Shown: piece by piece, positions 45,400-53,670 of the stretch | Layout: each line of letters begins with the position of its first letter | Numbering within the stretch: position 1 is the first letter of the stretch | Source: JALSNL01 sp036479585 | Lineage (GTDB): Bacteria > Bacteroidota > Ignavibacteria > Ignavibacteriales > Melioribacteraceae | Length of the DNA stretch: 64,000 bases | Direction: 5' to 3' | NCBI GenBank assembly: GCA_965224785.1 | Contig: OZ245062.1 | Location: forward strand, 310,001 to 374,000 | Program-made: the position numbers and the translations under genes | Notes under the pieces: model-generated | Told to the model about the DNA's origin: nothing | The model's database searches: none | Seen by the model: only the letters and a program-made list of their open reading frames with translations

Positions 45400-46527
45400 T
45401 TACTCCCCTAAAATCTTTTCATAATATTTAATGTATTGTGGTACAATTAAACTTTTCTCAAAAAGTTTAATTGCTCTATCTCTAGAATATTTTGAAAAAG
45501 AATCATACTTTTTCTTATTCAAAAGCAATTCAATAGTATATTTTGCCATTCTATCAACATCACTAAATTCTGCAATGTAACCAGTTTTATTATGTAAAAT
45601 TAATTCTGGTAAACCTCCAACACTGGAACTTATTACTGGCAGACCGCAAGCCATACCTTCAAGTGCAGCTAATCCAAAACTTTCTGATTGAGAAGGCATT
45701 AAGAAAATGTCTCCAACACTTAGTAAGTCTTCCAAGCCATCTTGCTTACCCAAAAATATAACATCTTTTTCTAGTTTTAGTTCCCTTGCTAATTTCTCAC
45801 ATTTCGATCTATCTGGTCCATCTCCAATAAGTACAAGCTTTGTGGGTATTTTCTTTTTCACTTTTTCTAATATTCTTATTGTATCTGCCACACGTTTAAC
45901 TGGACGAAAATTTGAAGTATGAATTAAAATTTTTTCTTTTTTTGGGGCAATGTGTTTTTTAAATTTTTCGTTACAAACTGGTTTGTAAATTTCAGTATCT
46001 ATAAAGTTATGAATCACTTCAATGTCAGCATCAATGTGATAATTAGTTATAGTTTTTTCTTTTAGAAATCTTGAGACTGCTGTTACTCCATCACTTTCTT
46101 CAATGCTAAGTTTTACAAGTGGAAGAAAGGAAGGCTCTAAACCGACTAAAGTAATATCTGTTCCGTGTAGTGTTGTAACAATTTTTATATCTGAATTATT
46201 TCTCTTTAAAATTTGTTTTGCTAAGTACGCACTGGTTGCATGAGGTATTGCATAATGAACATGAATTAAATCCAATTTTTCGTATTCAATAACTTCTAAC
46301 ATTTTACTTGCTAAAGAAAGTCCATATAATTGATGTTCAAAAAGAGGGTAACTGCTCATCTCAACTTCGTGATAAAAAATATTTTCTACAAAATGTACTA
46401 AGCGATGAGGCAATGCATAACTTATAAAATGGACTTCGTGTCCCAGTTCAGCAAGCTCTTTTCCTAGCTCCGTTGCTACTACACCACTTCCACCGTAAGT
46501 AGGGTAACAAGTAATTCCTATTTTCAT
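45400..46527 (-). CDS. bshA: N-acetyl-alpha-D-glucosaminyl L-malate synthase (bacillithiol)
   Basis: First enzyme of bacillithiol synthesis, joining GlcNAc from UDP-GlcNAc to L-malate. The opening MKIGITCYPTYGGSGVVATE and VHFISYALPHRL are diagnostic for BshA within GT4. The retaining-transferase motif E-x7-E is in SQSESFGLAALEGMACGLPV. Length 375 residues is standard. bshB and bshC are not in the window. Its presence implies bacillithiol is the cell's low-molecular-weight thiol. Confidence 0.95.
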   Translation of the reverse strand: MKIGITCYPTYGGSGVVATELGKELAELGHEVHFISYALPHRLVHFVENIFYHEVEMSSYPLFEHQLYGLSLASKMLEVIEYEKLDLIHVHYAIPHATSAYLAKQILKRNNSDIKIVTTLHGTDITLVGLEPSFLPLVKLSIEESDGVTAVSRFLKEKTITNYHIDADIEVIHNFIDTEIYKPVCNEKFKKHIAPKKEKILIHTSNFRPVKRVADTIRILEKVKKKIPTKLVLIGDGPDRSKCEKLARELKLEKDVIFLGKQDGLEDLLSVGDIFLMPSQSESFGLAALEGMACGLPVISSSVGGLPELILHNKTGYIAEFSDVDRMAKYTIELLLNKKKYDSFSKYSRDRAIKLFEKSLIVPQYIKYYEKILGE

Positions 46528-46603
46528 ATTTATATCTATTATTTTTTAGTAATTTTGGTTTCAAATTTAAGCAAATAAAAATGATTATTAATTAGTTTTT
46601 ATT

Positions 46604-47503
46604 ATGAAAATTATAATTATTGGACAAACTGTTGTTGATATTATTGAGGAGGGTAACTCCAAAGTAACTAAACCCGGAGGAATTTATTATTCTACTTTAG
46701 GAGCGTTACAGATTGGAAAATTTATTGATGAAATTTATTTAATCACCAATTATTCATTAAAACATAAAGAGTTGTTTGGTTCTGTGTTTGACAAAGTGAA
46801 CTTAACTCTTTCTAAATCTGGTAGAAATATTCCTACAGTAAATTTAAAAATTTACAAGGATAAAGAGAGAGACGAAAAATATAGTCTTATAACCCAAAAG
46901 ATAAAACTTCCTTTGGAAATAAGTCTTAATAAATATGATGGAATTTTAGTTAATATGATTTCTGGTTTTGAAATAACAATTGGACATTTAGAAATCATTA
47001 GGAAATATTACTTTGGTCCAATATACCTTGATATACATAGCCTTTCGAGAGGTATTGATGAAAACAATAATAGAAAATTTCGTCAAATACCAAGTGTGAA
47101 AAGATGGCTTGATTGTGCAGATATTGTTCAGTGTAACGAAAGTGAACTACTAACAATTTGTGAAAGTAACGTTGAACAAGAAATAGTAAATTTTGTTTTT
47201 AGAAGAAGACCTAGACTATTTATTATTACAAGAGCAAACAGAGGTGCAACTTTATATACAGATTTTGCAGATAGGGATAAAGAAAAATTTGATGTTGTTC
47301 CAATTAAAGTTACAGCTAAAAATAGTGTTGGATGTGGAGATATTTTTGGAGCAACTTTTTTGTCTTATTATGCGGATTATGATCGAAGAAATATTCATAA
47401 AATATTAAGATATGCGAATATTGCAGCCGGATTGTTTACTCAATATAGAACTATTGAAGATTTTGGAAAATTAGGGGAGGATTTTACTAAATATAATGCT
47501 TAA
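46604..47503 (+). CDS. PfkB-family carbohydrate/nucleoside kinase
   Basis: A 299-residue ribokinase-fold protein. The N-terminal sugar-binding motif is PGGIYYSTLGALQIG. LFIITRANRGATLY precedes the catalytic NSVGCGDIFGATFLSYY, where aspartate is the base (GAGD variant GCGD). Substrate unknown. It overlaps rfbD by 8 bases, so it may act on a sugar used for surface glycans. Confidence 0.85.
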   Translation: MKIIIIGQTVVDIIEEGNSKVTKPGGIYYSTLGALQIGKFIDEIYLITNYSLKHKELFGSVFDKVNLTLSKSGRNIPTVNLKIYKDKERDEKYSLITQKIKLPLEISLNKYDGILVNMISGFEITIGHLEIIRKYYFGPIYLDIHSLSRGIDENNNRKFRQIPSVKRWLDCADIVQCNESELLTICESNVEQEIVNFVFRRRPRLFIITRANRGATLYTDFADRDKEKFDVVPIKVTAKNSVGCGDIFGATFLSYYADYDRRNIHKILRYANIAAGLFTQYRTIEDFGKLGEDFTKYNA

Positions 47504-48392
47504 AAAAAGAATACTTATTGTTGGCTCAAACGGAATGTTAGGGCAAAGGTTAGTTGAACATTACTCAAGTAGAGTAGATGTGGAATTATTACTAGCCTCG
47601 GCAGAAGAAGAAACTTACTTTAAAACACTTGCATATAAAAAATTAGATATAACAAACAAAAAAGATGTTAAAAAAGTTGTTCTAAGTTTTTATCCAGATG
47701 TTATAATTAACGTAGCTGCCTATACCAATGTTGATAAATGTGAATCTGAAAAAGAATTAGCAATGGATATAAATGCAAATGGAGTTGAATATTTAGCAAA
47801 ATATTCTGTCCCTTCGCACTCACATTTAATTCATATCTCAACAGATTATGTTTTTGATGGATGCTGTGGACCTTACTCTGAAACTGATTTGCCAAACCCA
47901 ATTGGTTATTATGGAAGAACAAAATTAGCTGGTGAAAATATTATTAGAAAGTTTGATATTCCTTACACAATTATTAGAACCAACGTACTTTTTGGTAATG
48001 CTAAGTATGGGCGTCCAGATTTTGTAAAATGGGTTGTTCAATCTTTAACCGAGAAGAAAAAAATAAAAATTGTTACTGACCAAATAAATAACCCAACTTA
48101 TTTGGATGATTTGGTTAGCGGAATTAGTAGAGTTACTGATTTGAAAAAAACTGGATTGTTCAATATTGGTGGGGCTGAACAACTTTCTAGGTTTGATTTT
48201 ACAAGAGCAATCGCAAATTATTTTAATTTAGATTTCAGCCTTGTTGAACCAATAAAAACAGAAGACCTTAATCAACAAGCACCAAGACCATTAAAAAGTG
48301 GATTGATAAATTTGAAAGCAGAAACAGAGATTGGATATAAGCCACGCTCAATTATTAAGTGTTTGGAATTGATGAAAAAGGGATGGAAATAA
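47496..48392 (+). CDS. rfbD: dTDP-4-dehydrorhamnose reductase
   Basis: A 298-residue SDR-fold NADPH reductase, the last step of dTDP-L-rhamnose synthesis. GSNGMLGQRLVEHY is the nucleotide loop. DVIINVAAYTNVDKCE, HISTDYVFDG and Y-x3-K in GYYGRTKLAGE are the family motifs. It overlaps pfkB and is 3 bases before the HAD gene. A paralogous sugar reductase is possible, since rfbA/rfbB are absent here. Confidence 0.88.
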   Translation: MLKKRILIVGSNGMLGQRLVEHYSSRVDVELLLASAEEETYFKTLAYKKLDITNKKDVKKVVLSFYPDVIINVAAYTNVDKCESEKELAMDINANGVEYLAKYSVPSHSHLIHISTDYVFDGCCGPYSETDLPNPIGYYGRTKLAGENIIRKFDIPYTIIRTNVLFGNAKYGRPDFVKWVVQSLTEKKKIKIVTDQINNPTYLDDLVSGISRVTDLKKTGLFNIGGAEQLSRFDFTRAIANYFNLDFSLVEPIKTEDLNQQAPRPLKSGLINLKAETEIGYKPRSIIKCLELMKKGWK

Positions 48393-48395
48393 AAT

Positions 48396-49169
48396 ATGCT
48401 AACAAAATACGATGGCTTTATTTTTGATTTGGATGGAACAATTTATGTTGGTGATAAATTAATTCCTAAAGCCGCTGAGGTTATAAATCACTTAAAAAAA
48501 TCTAACAAGAAGATAATATTTATAACTAATAAAACAACTGGTACTGTTAAACAGTACTGTGATTTTTTAACAAAAAACAAATTAAATGTTACAGAAGAAG
48601 AAATTATAAATTCAACTATAGTAACAAAAAAGTATCTAGGAGAAAAACATCCGGGTGCTAAGTTTTATGCTATTGGTGAAGAGGTATTTATTAGTGAAAT
48701 TGAAAATGCTGGTTTGCAATTTTCAAAAGAGCCTAATGAAATTAGAATAGTTATTATTACTTTAGATAGAACGCTAGACTATTCTAAATTAGAAATTGCT
48801 GCTAGAGCGTTAGATAATGGAGCAAGATTTTATGCAGCAAACATTGATGATACTTGTCCGGTTGAAGGTGGGGAAATTTGGGATGCTGGGTCAACAATAT
48901 CAGCACTTGAAAAAAGAACTCACTTTAAATTGGAAAAACATTTTGGTAAGCCATCAAAATTTATGATGAACGAAATTTTGAATAAGCTAAATATTCCAAG
49001 TGAAAAATGTTTGTTAATTGGAGATAGAGTTGAGACAGATATTGCAATGGGGAATTCGTTTGGAATTGACACGGCTCTAGTTTCTACTGGAGTTTTTAAT
49101 CATTTTGATGGAAACGAAAAATACATTCCAACATATAAAATAAATTCGATTTACGATATTATTAAATAA
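48396..49169 (+). CDS. HAD-family hydrolase, NagD-like (subfamily IIA)
   Basis: 257 residues. The HAD motif I FDLDGTIY (10-17) holds the nucleophile aspartate. The IIA-type cap follows FITNKTTGT (motif II). GKPSKFMMNEIL and LLIGDRVETDIAMG give motifs III and IV. It is probably a sugar- or glycerol-phosphate phosphatase, co-transcribed with the PfkB kinase and rfbD. Substrate not determinable. Confidence 0.88.
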   Translation: MLTKYDGFIFDLDGTIYVGDKLIPKAAEVINHLKKSNKKIIFITNKTTGTVKQYCDFLTKNKLNVTEEEIINSTIVTKKYLGEKHPGAKFYAIGEEVFISEIENAGLQFSKEPNEIRIVIITLDRTLDYSKLEIAARALDNGARFYAANIDDTCPVEGGEIWDAGSTISALEKRTHFKLEKHFGKPSKFMMNEILNKLNIPSEKCLLIGDRVETDIAMGNSFGIDTALVSTGVFNHFDGNEKYIPTYKINSIYDIIK

Positions 49170-49192
49170 TTTGAGAATCAAATTACAATTAT

Positions 49193-49294
49193 AAACCTCC
49201 TAGGTTTTACTGCATATCAAAGTGTTTTAGAAAAATTATTAAATACATGATTGTAATTGTTTTTACAGTATTATAAAACCTCGGAGTTTTTTTT
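49193..49294. repeat. Pair of AAACCTC palindromes with T-tract
   Basis: Two related palindromic units 80 bases apart: AAACCT-CCT-AGGTTT (49193-49207) and AAAACCTCGGAGTTTT (49275-49290) followed by further T. Flanking TATAAA and ACTG/ACAGT are also shared in inverted form, so this looks like a small inverted-repeat element. The second unit with its T-run may end the pfkB-rfbD-HAD transcript. Confidence 0.5.
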
Positions 49295-49327
49295 GAACAC
49301 AATATAAATTTCAATTGGAGATATTAA

Positions 49328-51508
49328 TTGAAAACTATTCAAAGAAGTTTACTTTTATTATTTGTGCTACTAACAACTCTTTATCCGCAAAAGAAAAATT
49401 TTACTATCGATGAAATATTTACAAACCCAGCTTTCTCTGATAAATCAATAACTGGTGTTCAATGGATGAACAAGGAAGAAAATTTTTCATTCACAAAGTA
49501 TGATGATGAAACTTCTAAACAAGGTTTATATATACACAATGTGAAAACTGGTGAGGAAACTTTATTGATAAATGCCACCAATTTATTTATTGATAGCATT
49601 ACCAAACCTATAACCATAGGTTATTATAAATGGTCTCCAAAAGATAAATATATTTTGTTTACCTCCACACTTCATTCTAGATATTCCAAACCTGGTGGAG
49701 ACATACTTATTTATAATGTTGAAAATAAAAATATAATAAAAATTACTGAAGGTAATAGTAAACTGTGGGTTCCGCAGTTTTCTCCCAATGAAGAAAAAAT
49801 TGGATTTGTAAGAGATGACAATTTATTTGTTTATAACTTAAAAAATAAAACTGAAACTCAATTAACGTTTGATGGTAATGGAACAATATTGAATGGACAT
49901 TTTGACTGGGTATATCAAGAAGAACTAAAAGCTGTGCAAGGGTGGAAGTGGTCTCCCGATTCTAAGAGCATAGCTTTTTGGCAGTTGAATCAAGCAGATG
50001 TTCCAGAGATTCAAATTGCTAAATGGGATTCACTTTATTTTAATTTTATGAAGTTTAAATATCCAAAAGTAGGAGCAAAAAATTCCATTGTTAAAATAGG
50101 TGTAATGGATTTAGAAACGACCTTAATCAATTGGATGGATCTTGGTAAAGAAGAAGACATTTACATTCCCAAAATTGAATTTACGAATAACCCAAAATTA
50201 CTTTCCGTTCAAAGACTAAATCGTTTGCAAAATCATTTAGAGCTATTATTTTATGATGTTACTACAGGACAATCTAAATTAGTTATTGATGAGACAAGCG
50301 ATGCTTGGGTTGATGTAAAAAATGAACCTTTCTTTTTGAATAAAAGCAATCAATTTATTTGGGCTTCTGAAAGAGATGGATACTTGCATTTTTATTTGTA
50401 CGATTATGAAGGAAACTTAGTAAATCAAATAACTAAAGGTAAATGGGAAACTATCGATTTAGTTGGTGTGGATAAAGATGAAGAAAATCTTTTTTTTACA
50501 TCAAACGAAGAAGGAACTATTTATACAGATTTCTACAAAGTTAATTTAGATGGACGTAAAAAAATAAAACTATCTAAATTAGAACTTACTAAACCAAAAG
50601 GTACTAATTCAGTAAACCTTGGTAAGTCTATGTATATCAGTACAAACAGAAGTTCTTCCATTTCAACAATCACGTCGCTTTTTAATTTTAACGGAAAAAA
50701 AATAAGAAATTTAATTGTTAATGATAATAAAGCTCTTAGCGAATACAACATATCGGAAAAAGAGTTCTTAACATTTATAACTTCTGACGGAGTTAAACTT
50801 AGTGCTTATATAATTAAACCACCCAACTTCGATGTATCAAAAAAATATCCCGTTCTGATTTATAATTATGGAGGACCTAACTCTCAAATTGTAAAAGATT
50901 CAGGTGTAAAATTATGGGATGTCTTTCTATCTCAAAAAGGTTTTATAGTGTTTGGACTTGATAATAGAGGGACGGGAGGTAGAGGAACAAAATTTAGACA
51001 TATTGTTTATAAAAATTTAGGACATTGGGAAGTTAATGATATGGTGGAAGGTGCAAAATATTTGTCCTCATTAAACTATGTTGATAAAAACAGAATTGGA
51101 GTTTGGGGTTGGAGTTATGGTGGTTATTTATCTGCACTTGCTTTAGCTAAAGCACCGCAAACTTTTAAGCTAGCCATCTCGGTTGCTCCGGTTACAGATT
51201 GGAAATTTTATGATAATATTTATACTGAAAGATATATGTCGTTACCAAAATATAATTCCGAGGGATATAAAAATGGTTCTGTACTAGAACATGCTAAAAA
51301 TATAAAGGGAAAGTTATTACTTATGCACGGAACTGGCGATGACAATGTTCATTTTCAAAATTCTGTAAAGCTTGTGCAAGAACTAGTTGAAAATGACATA
51401 CAATTTGAAACAATGTTTTACCCTGAAAGTAACCATAGTATGAGTGGTAAAAACTCTAGAATACACTTATACAAAAAAATGACAAAATTTATTCTTGACA
51501 ATTTGTAA
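49328..51508 (+). CDS. Dipeptidyl-peptidase IV-like S9 peptidase
   Basis: A 726-residue exported serine peptidase. TTG start with GGAG upstream, then a signal peptide ending TLYPQ. Residues about 30-470 form the DPP-IV beta-propeller, including QEELKAVQGWKWSPDSK with the paired glutamates that bind the substrate amino terminus. The alpha/beta-hydrolase domain has S596 in GWSYGGY, D671/D672 in GTGDDNVHF and H703 in SNHSM. It probably releases X-Pro or X-Ala dipeptides in the periplasm for peptide use. Confidence 0.93.
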   Translation: MKTIQRSLLLLFVLLTTLYPQKKNFTIDEIFTNPAFSDKSITGVQWMNKEENFSFTKYDDETSKQGLYIHNVKTGEETLLINATNLFIDSITKPITIGYYKWSPKDKYILFTSTLHSRYSKPGGDILIYNVENKNIIKITEGNSKLWVPQFSPNEEKIGFVRDDNLFVYNLKNKTETQLTFDGNGTILNGHFDWVYQEELKAVQGWKWSPDSKSIAFWQLNQADVPEIQIAKWDSLYFNFMKFKYPKVGAKNSIVKIGVMDLETTLINWMDLGKEEDIYIPKIEFTNNPKLLSVQRLNRLQNHLELLFYDVTTGQSKLVIDETSDAWVDVKNEPFFLNKSNQFIWASERDGYLHFYLYDYEGNLVNQITKGKWETIDLVGVDKDEENLFFTSNEEGTIYTDFYKVNLDGRKKIKLSKLELTKPKGTNSVNLGKSMYISTNRSSSISTITSLFNFNGKKIRNLIVNDNKALSEYNISEKEFLTFITSDGVKLSAYIIKPPNFDVSKKYPVLIYNYGGPNSQIVKDSGVKLWDVFLSQKGFIVFGLDNRGTGGRGTKFRHIVYKNLGHWEVNDMVEGAKYLSSLNYVDKNRIGVWGWSYGGYLSALALAKAPQTFKLAISVAPVTDWKFYDNIYTERYMSLPKYNSEGYKNGSVLEHAKNIKGKLLLMHGTGDDNVHFQNSVKLVQELVENDIQFETMFYPESNHSMSGKNSRIHLYKKMTKFILDNL

Positions 51509-51565
51509 ATTTAGTACTTACTTAGTATTTATAAACAAACATTAAAAACAAACTATGGGGATATT

Positions 51566-52279
51566 ATGAATAAATTCATAAAAATATTTTTAACATTTGC
51601 AGTACTTCTAATTTTTAGTGTAGCTTGCAAGGATGCTGCAACAGAACCGGAACAAGCTGCTGCAGAATCTTTTAGTATGAAAGAGATTGAAGTACCTGAA
51701 GCACTAACTAACTCCAGCAATCCAAAAGCGATAAGTGCAAAGTCTCAAATTCTTGTTCTAAACTCTTTGCCTACTTTGTATGGAGCTTGGTTTACTGTGG
51801 CATCTGGACCTGAGTCATTAGCAAAAGTAAATGATGATAGAACTTATACTTGGAATAGTAATGGCGTTGCAATTACAATGAAATATTCAGATAGTGGAGA
51901 TGAAATTTTTAGAGAAATTTTTATATCTGGAAATTATGGTGGTCAAACACATTCTAATTTTAAATTTTTGGAATCAAGACAAAAAAAGGATAGATCACAA
52001 GGATACTTTAAGATATTTGATTTTAGCGATGGTTCGGAAACTACAAGTTGGGTTTGGACAACTAGCTCTGACAATGTTTATTCTATGAACTTTTTAAGTG
52101 ATGATGGCGATAAAATTGAAGTTAATTCAAATCCTGATAAATCTGGAACAATATCACAGTACGAAAATAATGTGATGATTTCAAAAACTGTGTGGACAGC
52201 TAATGGTACTGGTGAATGGTGGCAATATGATAATCAAGGTAATGTAACAGATTCTGGAAGTTGGAATCCTCCAGCTTAA
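51566..52279 (+). CDS. Lipoprotein of unknown function
   Basis: 237 residues. MNKFIKIFLTFAVLLIFSVAC is a lipoprotein signal with lipobox SVAC. The C-terminal half contains repeated W/G/D-rich strands (TYTWNSNGVAITMKYS, GEWWQYDNQGNVTDSGSW) like small beta-sheet domains. GGGGAT precedes the start. No family is recognised. It is followed by a barrel protein gene whose start lies in a hairpin. Confidence 0.72.
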   Translation: MNKFIKIFLTFAVLLIFSVACKDAATEPEQAAAESFSMKEIEVPEALTNSSNPKAISAKSQILVLNSLPTLYGAWFTVASGPESLAKVNDDRTYTWNSNGVAITMKYSDSGDEIFREIFISGNYGGQTHSNFKFLESRQKKDRSQGYFKIFDFSDGSETTSWVWTTSSDNVYSMNFLSDDGDKIEVNSNPDKSGTISQYENNVMISKTVWTANGTGEWWQYDNQGNVTDSGSWNPPA

Positions 52280-52312
52280 AATTAGTTTTAGAAAAAATAA
52301 ATAAAAATTTAA

Positions 52313-52374
52313 CTTGTCGATAAAAATATGTTTATGAAATCTATAATTTTAACACTCATATTTTTATCGGCAAG
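52313..52374 (+). promoter_or_regulatory. Long hairpin that includes the start codon of the barrel gene
   Basis: Arms 52313-52330 (CTTGTCGATAAAAATATG) and 52357-52374 (CATATTTTTATCGGCAAG) pair along all 18 bases in RNA, with one G-U pair, around a 26-base loop. The left arm contains ATG 52328. A second in-frame ATG (52334) is in the loop. The right arm is coding sequence. This would hide the first start and its upstream region, and could control translation or serve as an RNA sensor. Confidence 0.65.
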
Positions 52375-52864
52375 TGTTTTTGGTCAATTCAAATCTGCAG
52401 ATAATTATTTAGAACCAATTGTTGGTTTCTCCTTCCTTGGCTCTACACCTCAATATGGCTTTAATTACGAACACACTTTTCTTGTAGAAAGAGAACACAA
52501 AATTGGTATTGGTTTTGTTGCTAGATATTGGAAATATTCAGAACAGTTTGTTGCAACTAAAACCAGTTATGTAGATTTCCTTGTTGGTGTTCAAACCAAT
52601 TATCATTTCTATCTAAGAAACAAAAGAGTAAATCCATGGATTGGAATTGTTGCTGGTTATGATTTTGGAAGTGCTAAAACGTCTTGGACTTCAGAAGTAC
52701 ATCCGGAAGTTGTTCTTGAATCTCCTGAGTATGGTGGACTTATGTTTAGTGTTCATGCTGGATTAAGATATTGGCTTAGTCCAAATATTGCACTTAGCAC
52801 AAGAATAGGATTTGGAACAATGAGCTATGGAGCATTAGATTTAGGAGTAATCTTTAGAATTTAG
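52328..52864 (+). CDS. Small outer-membrane beta-barrel protein
   Basis: 178 residues. Signal peptide MFMKSIILTLIFLSASVFG, then about eight amphipathic strands ending in ALDLGVIFRI, an outer-membrane style terminal strand. YGFNYEHTFLVEREHKIGIGF and WIGIVAGYDFGSAKTSW are barrel-like. There are two in-frame ATGs (52328, 52334), of which the second lies in the loop of the hairpin. Function unknown. Confidence 0.72.
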   Translation: MFMKSIILTLIFLSASVFGQFKSADNYLEPIVGFSFLGSTPQYGFNYEHTFLVEREHKIGIGFVARYWKYSEQFVATKTSYVDFLVGVQTNYHFYLRNKRVNPWIGIVAGYDFGSAKTSWTSEVHPEVVLESPEYGGLMFSVHAGLRYWLSPNIALSTRIGFGTMSYGALDLGVIFRI

Positions 52865-52872
52865 GGGAAGAT

Positions 52873-52914
52873 GGATGGTTACAAAAATAAAAATTATTAT
52901 TTAAGTAACCATCC
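52873..52914. terminator. Hairpin between convergent genes
   Basis: Arms GGATGGTTAC / GTAACCATCC (10 bases, perfect) around a 22-base AT-rich loop, between the stops of the barrel gene and the HEAT-like gene. No T-run follows, so terminator function is uncertain. Confidence 0.4.
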
Positions 52915-52939
52915 TCTTAAACTTCCAAAAATGTTAGGG

Positions 52940-53392
52940 TTAGAAATTATCTAAATAGTTTTGTATGTAGGATAATTCTATTGGTTCTACTGTTACTTTA
53001 GCATTAGACTTATTTTGTTTATTTATCTCTTTGTTAAAAATATTGCACAAGCGTCTAACTCTTTCACTATTGTCAAAAGTGGCACGTCTTTGAACTGCAA
53101 AATTACCTTGTGTAGTATTAATTTTACTTAGAGAAAGTGCTGCCATAATTCTTTCTTTTTCAATTGTACTACTTTTCAAAATTTTCATCAAAGGTATTAC
53201 TGATTTCTCAGACTTAATTTCTCCAAGAAAATATGCTGCACTAATTCTTAGTCCTTGGTTACTTGATTCAACTCCAACAATTAAGTTGTCCTCAACTTGT
53301 TCATAAGTACAACTAGTTTTACTTTTAGCAAAAGTGCTAACTACAAAAACCGATAAGAAAAATACTATTGCAGTGTTTCTAAAATTCTTCAT
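52940..53392 (-). CDS. Small exported HEAT-repeat-like protein
   Basis: 150 residues with a signal peptide (MKNFRNTAIVFFLSVFVVSTFA). The mature part has two or three short helical repeats (GLRISAAYFLGEIKSEKSVIPLMKIL; ERIMAALSLSKI; ERVRRLCNIF) like HEAT repeats. These usually bind partner proteins. Function unknown. The 278-base gap upstream to prfC holds its promoter and nothing else I recognise. Confidence 0.65.
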   Translation of the reverse strand: MKNFRNTAIVFFLSVFVVSTFAKSKTSCTYEQVEDNLIVGVESSNQGLRISAAYFLGEIKSEKSVIPLMKILKSSTIEKERIMAALSLSKINTTQGNFAVQRRATFDNSERVRRLCNIFNKEINKQNKSNAKVTVEPIELSYIQNYLDNF

Positions 53393-53670
53393 TTTATATC
53401 TCCTAAAAATTTGTTTAGAAATGATTTTCTTGAGGTCTCACTTAGTATGACGGAGCAAATTTCCAAAAGTTGTATTGGGATTTTTTTTTACCCTAAACTT
53501 ATTAGAATGTTGATCATGAATTATTATGAATCCAATAAAATTTAATTTGATTATATTTACATCATGAATAAAGAACAATATTAACTCTTCCAAAAATTGA
53601 TTTGTCAGTTCTGACTCTTCTTCGTTTATATATTTAACATCAAATTTATAAAATCAAAAAAAAAGTAATA

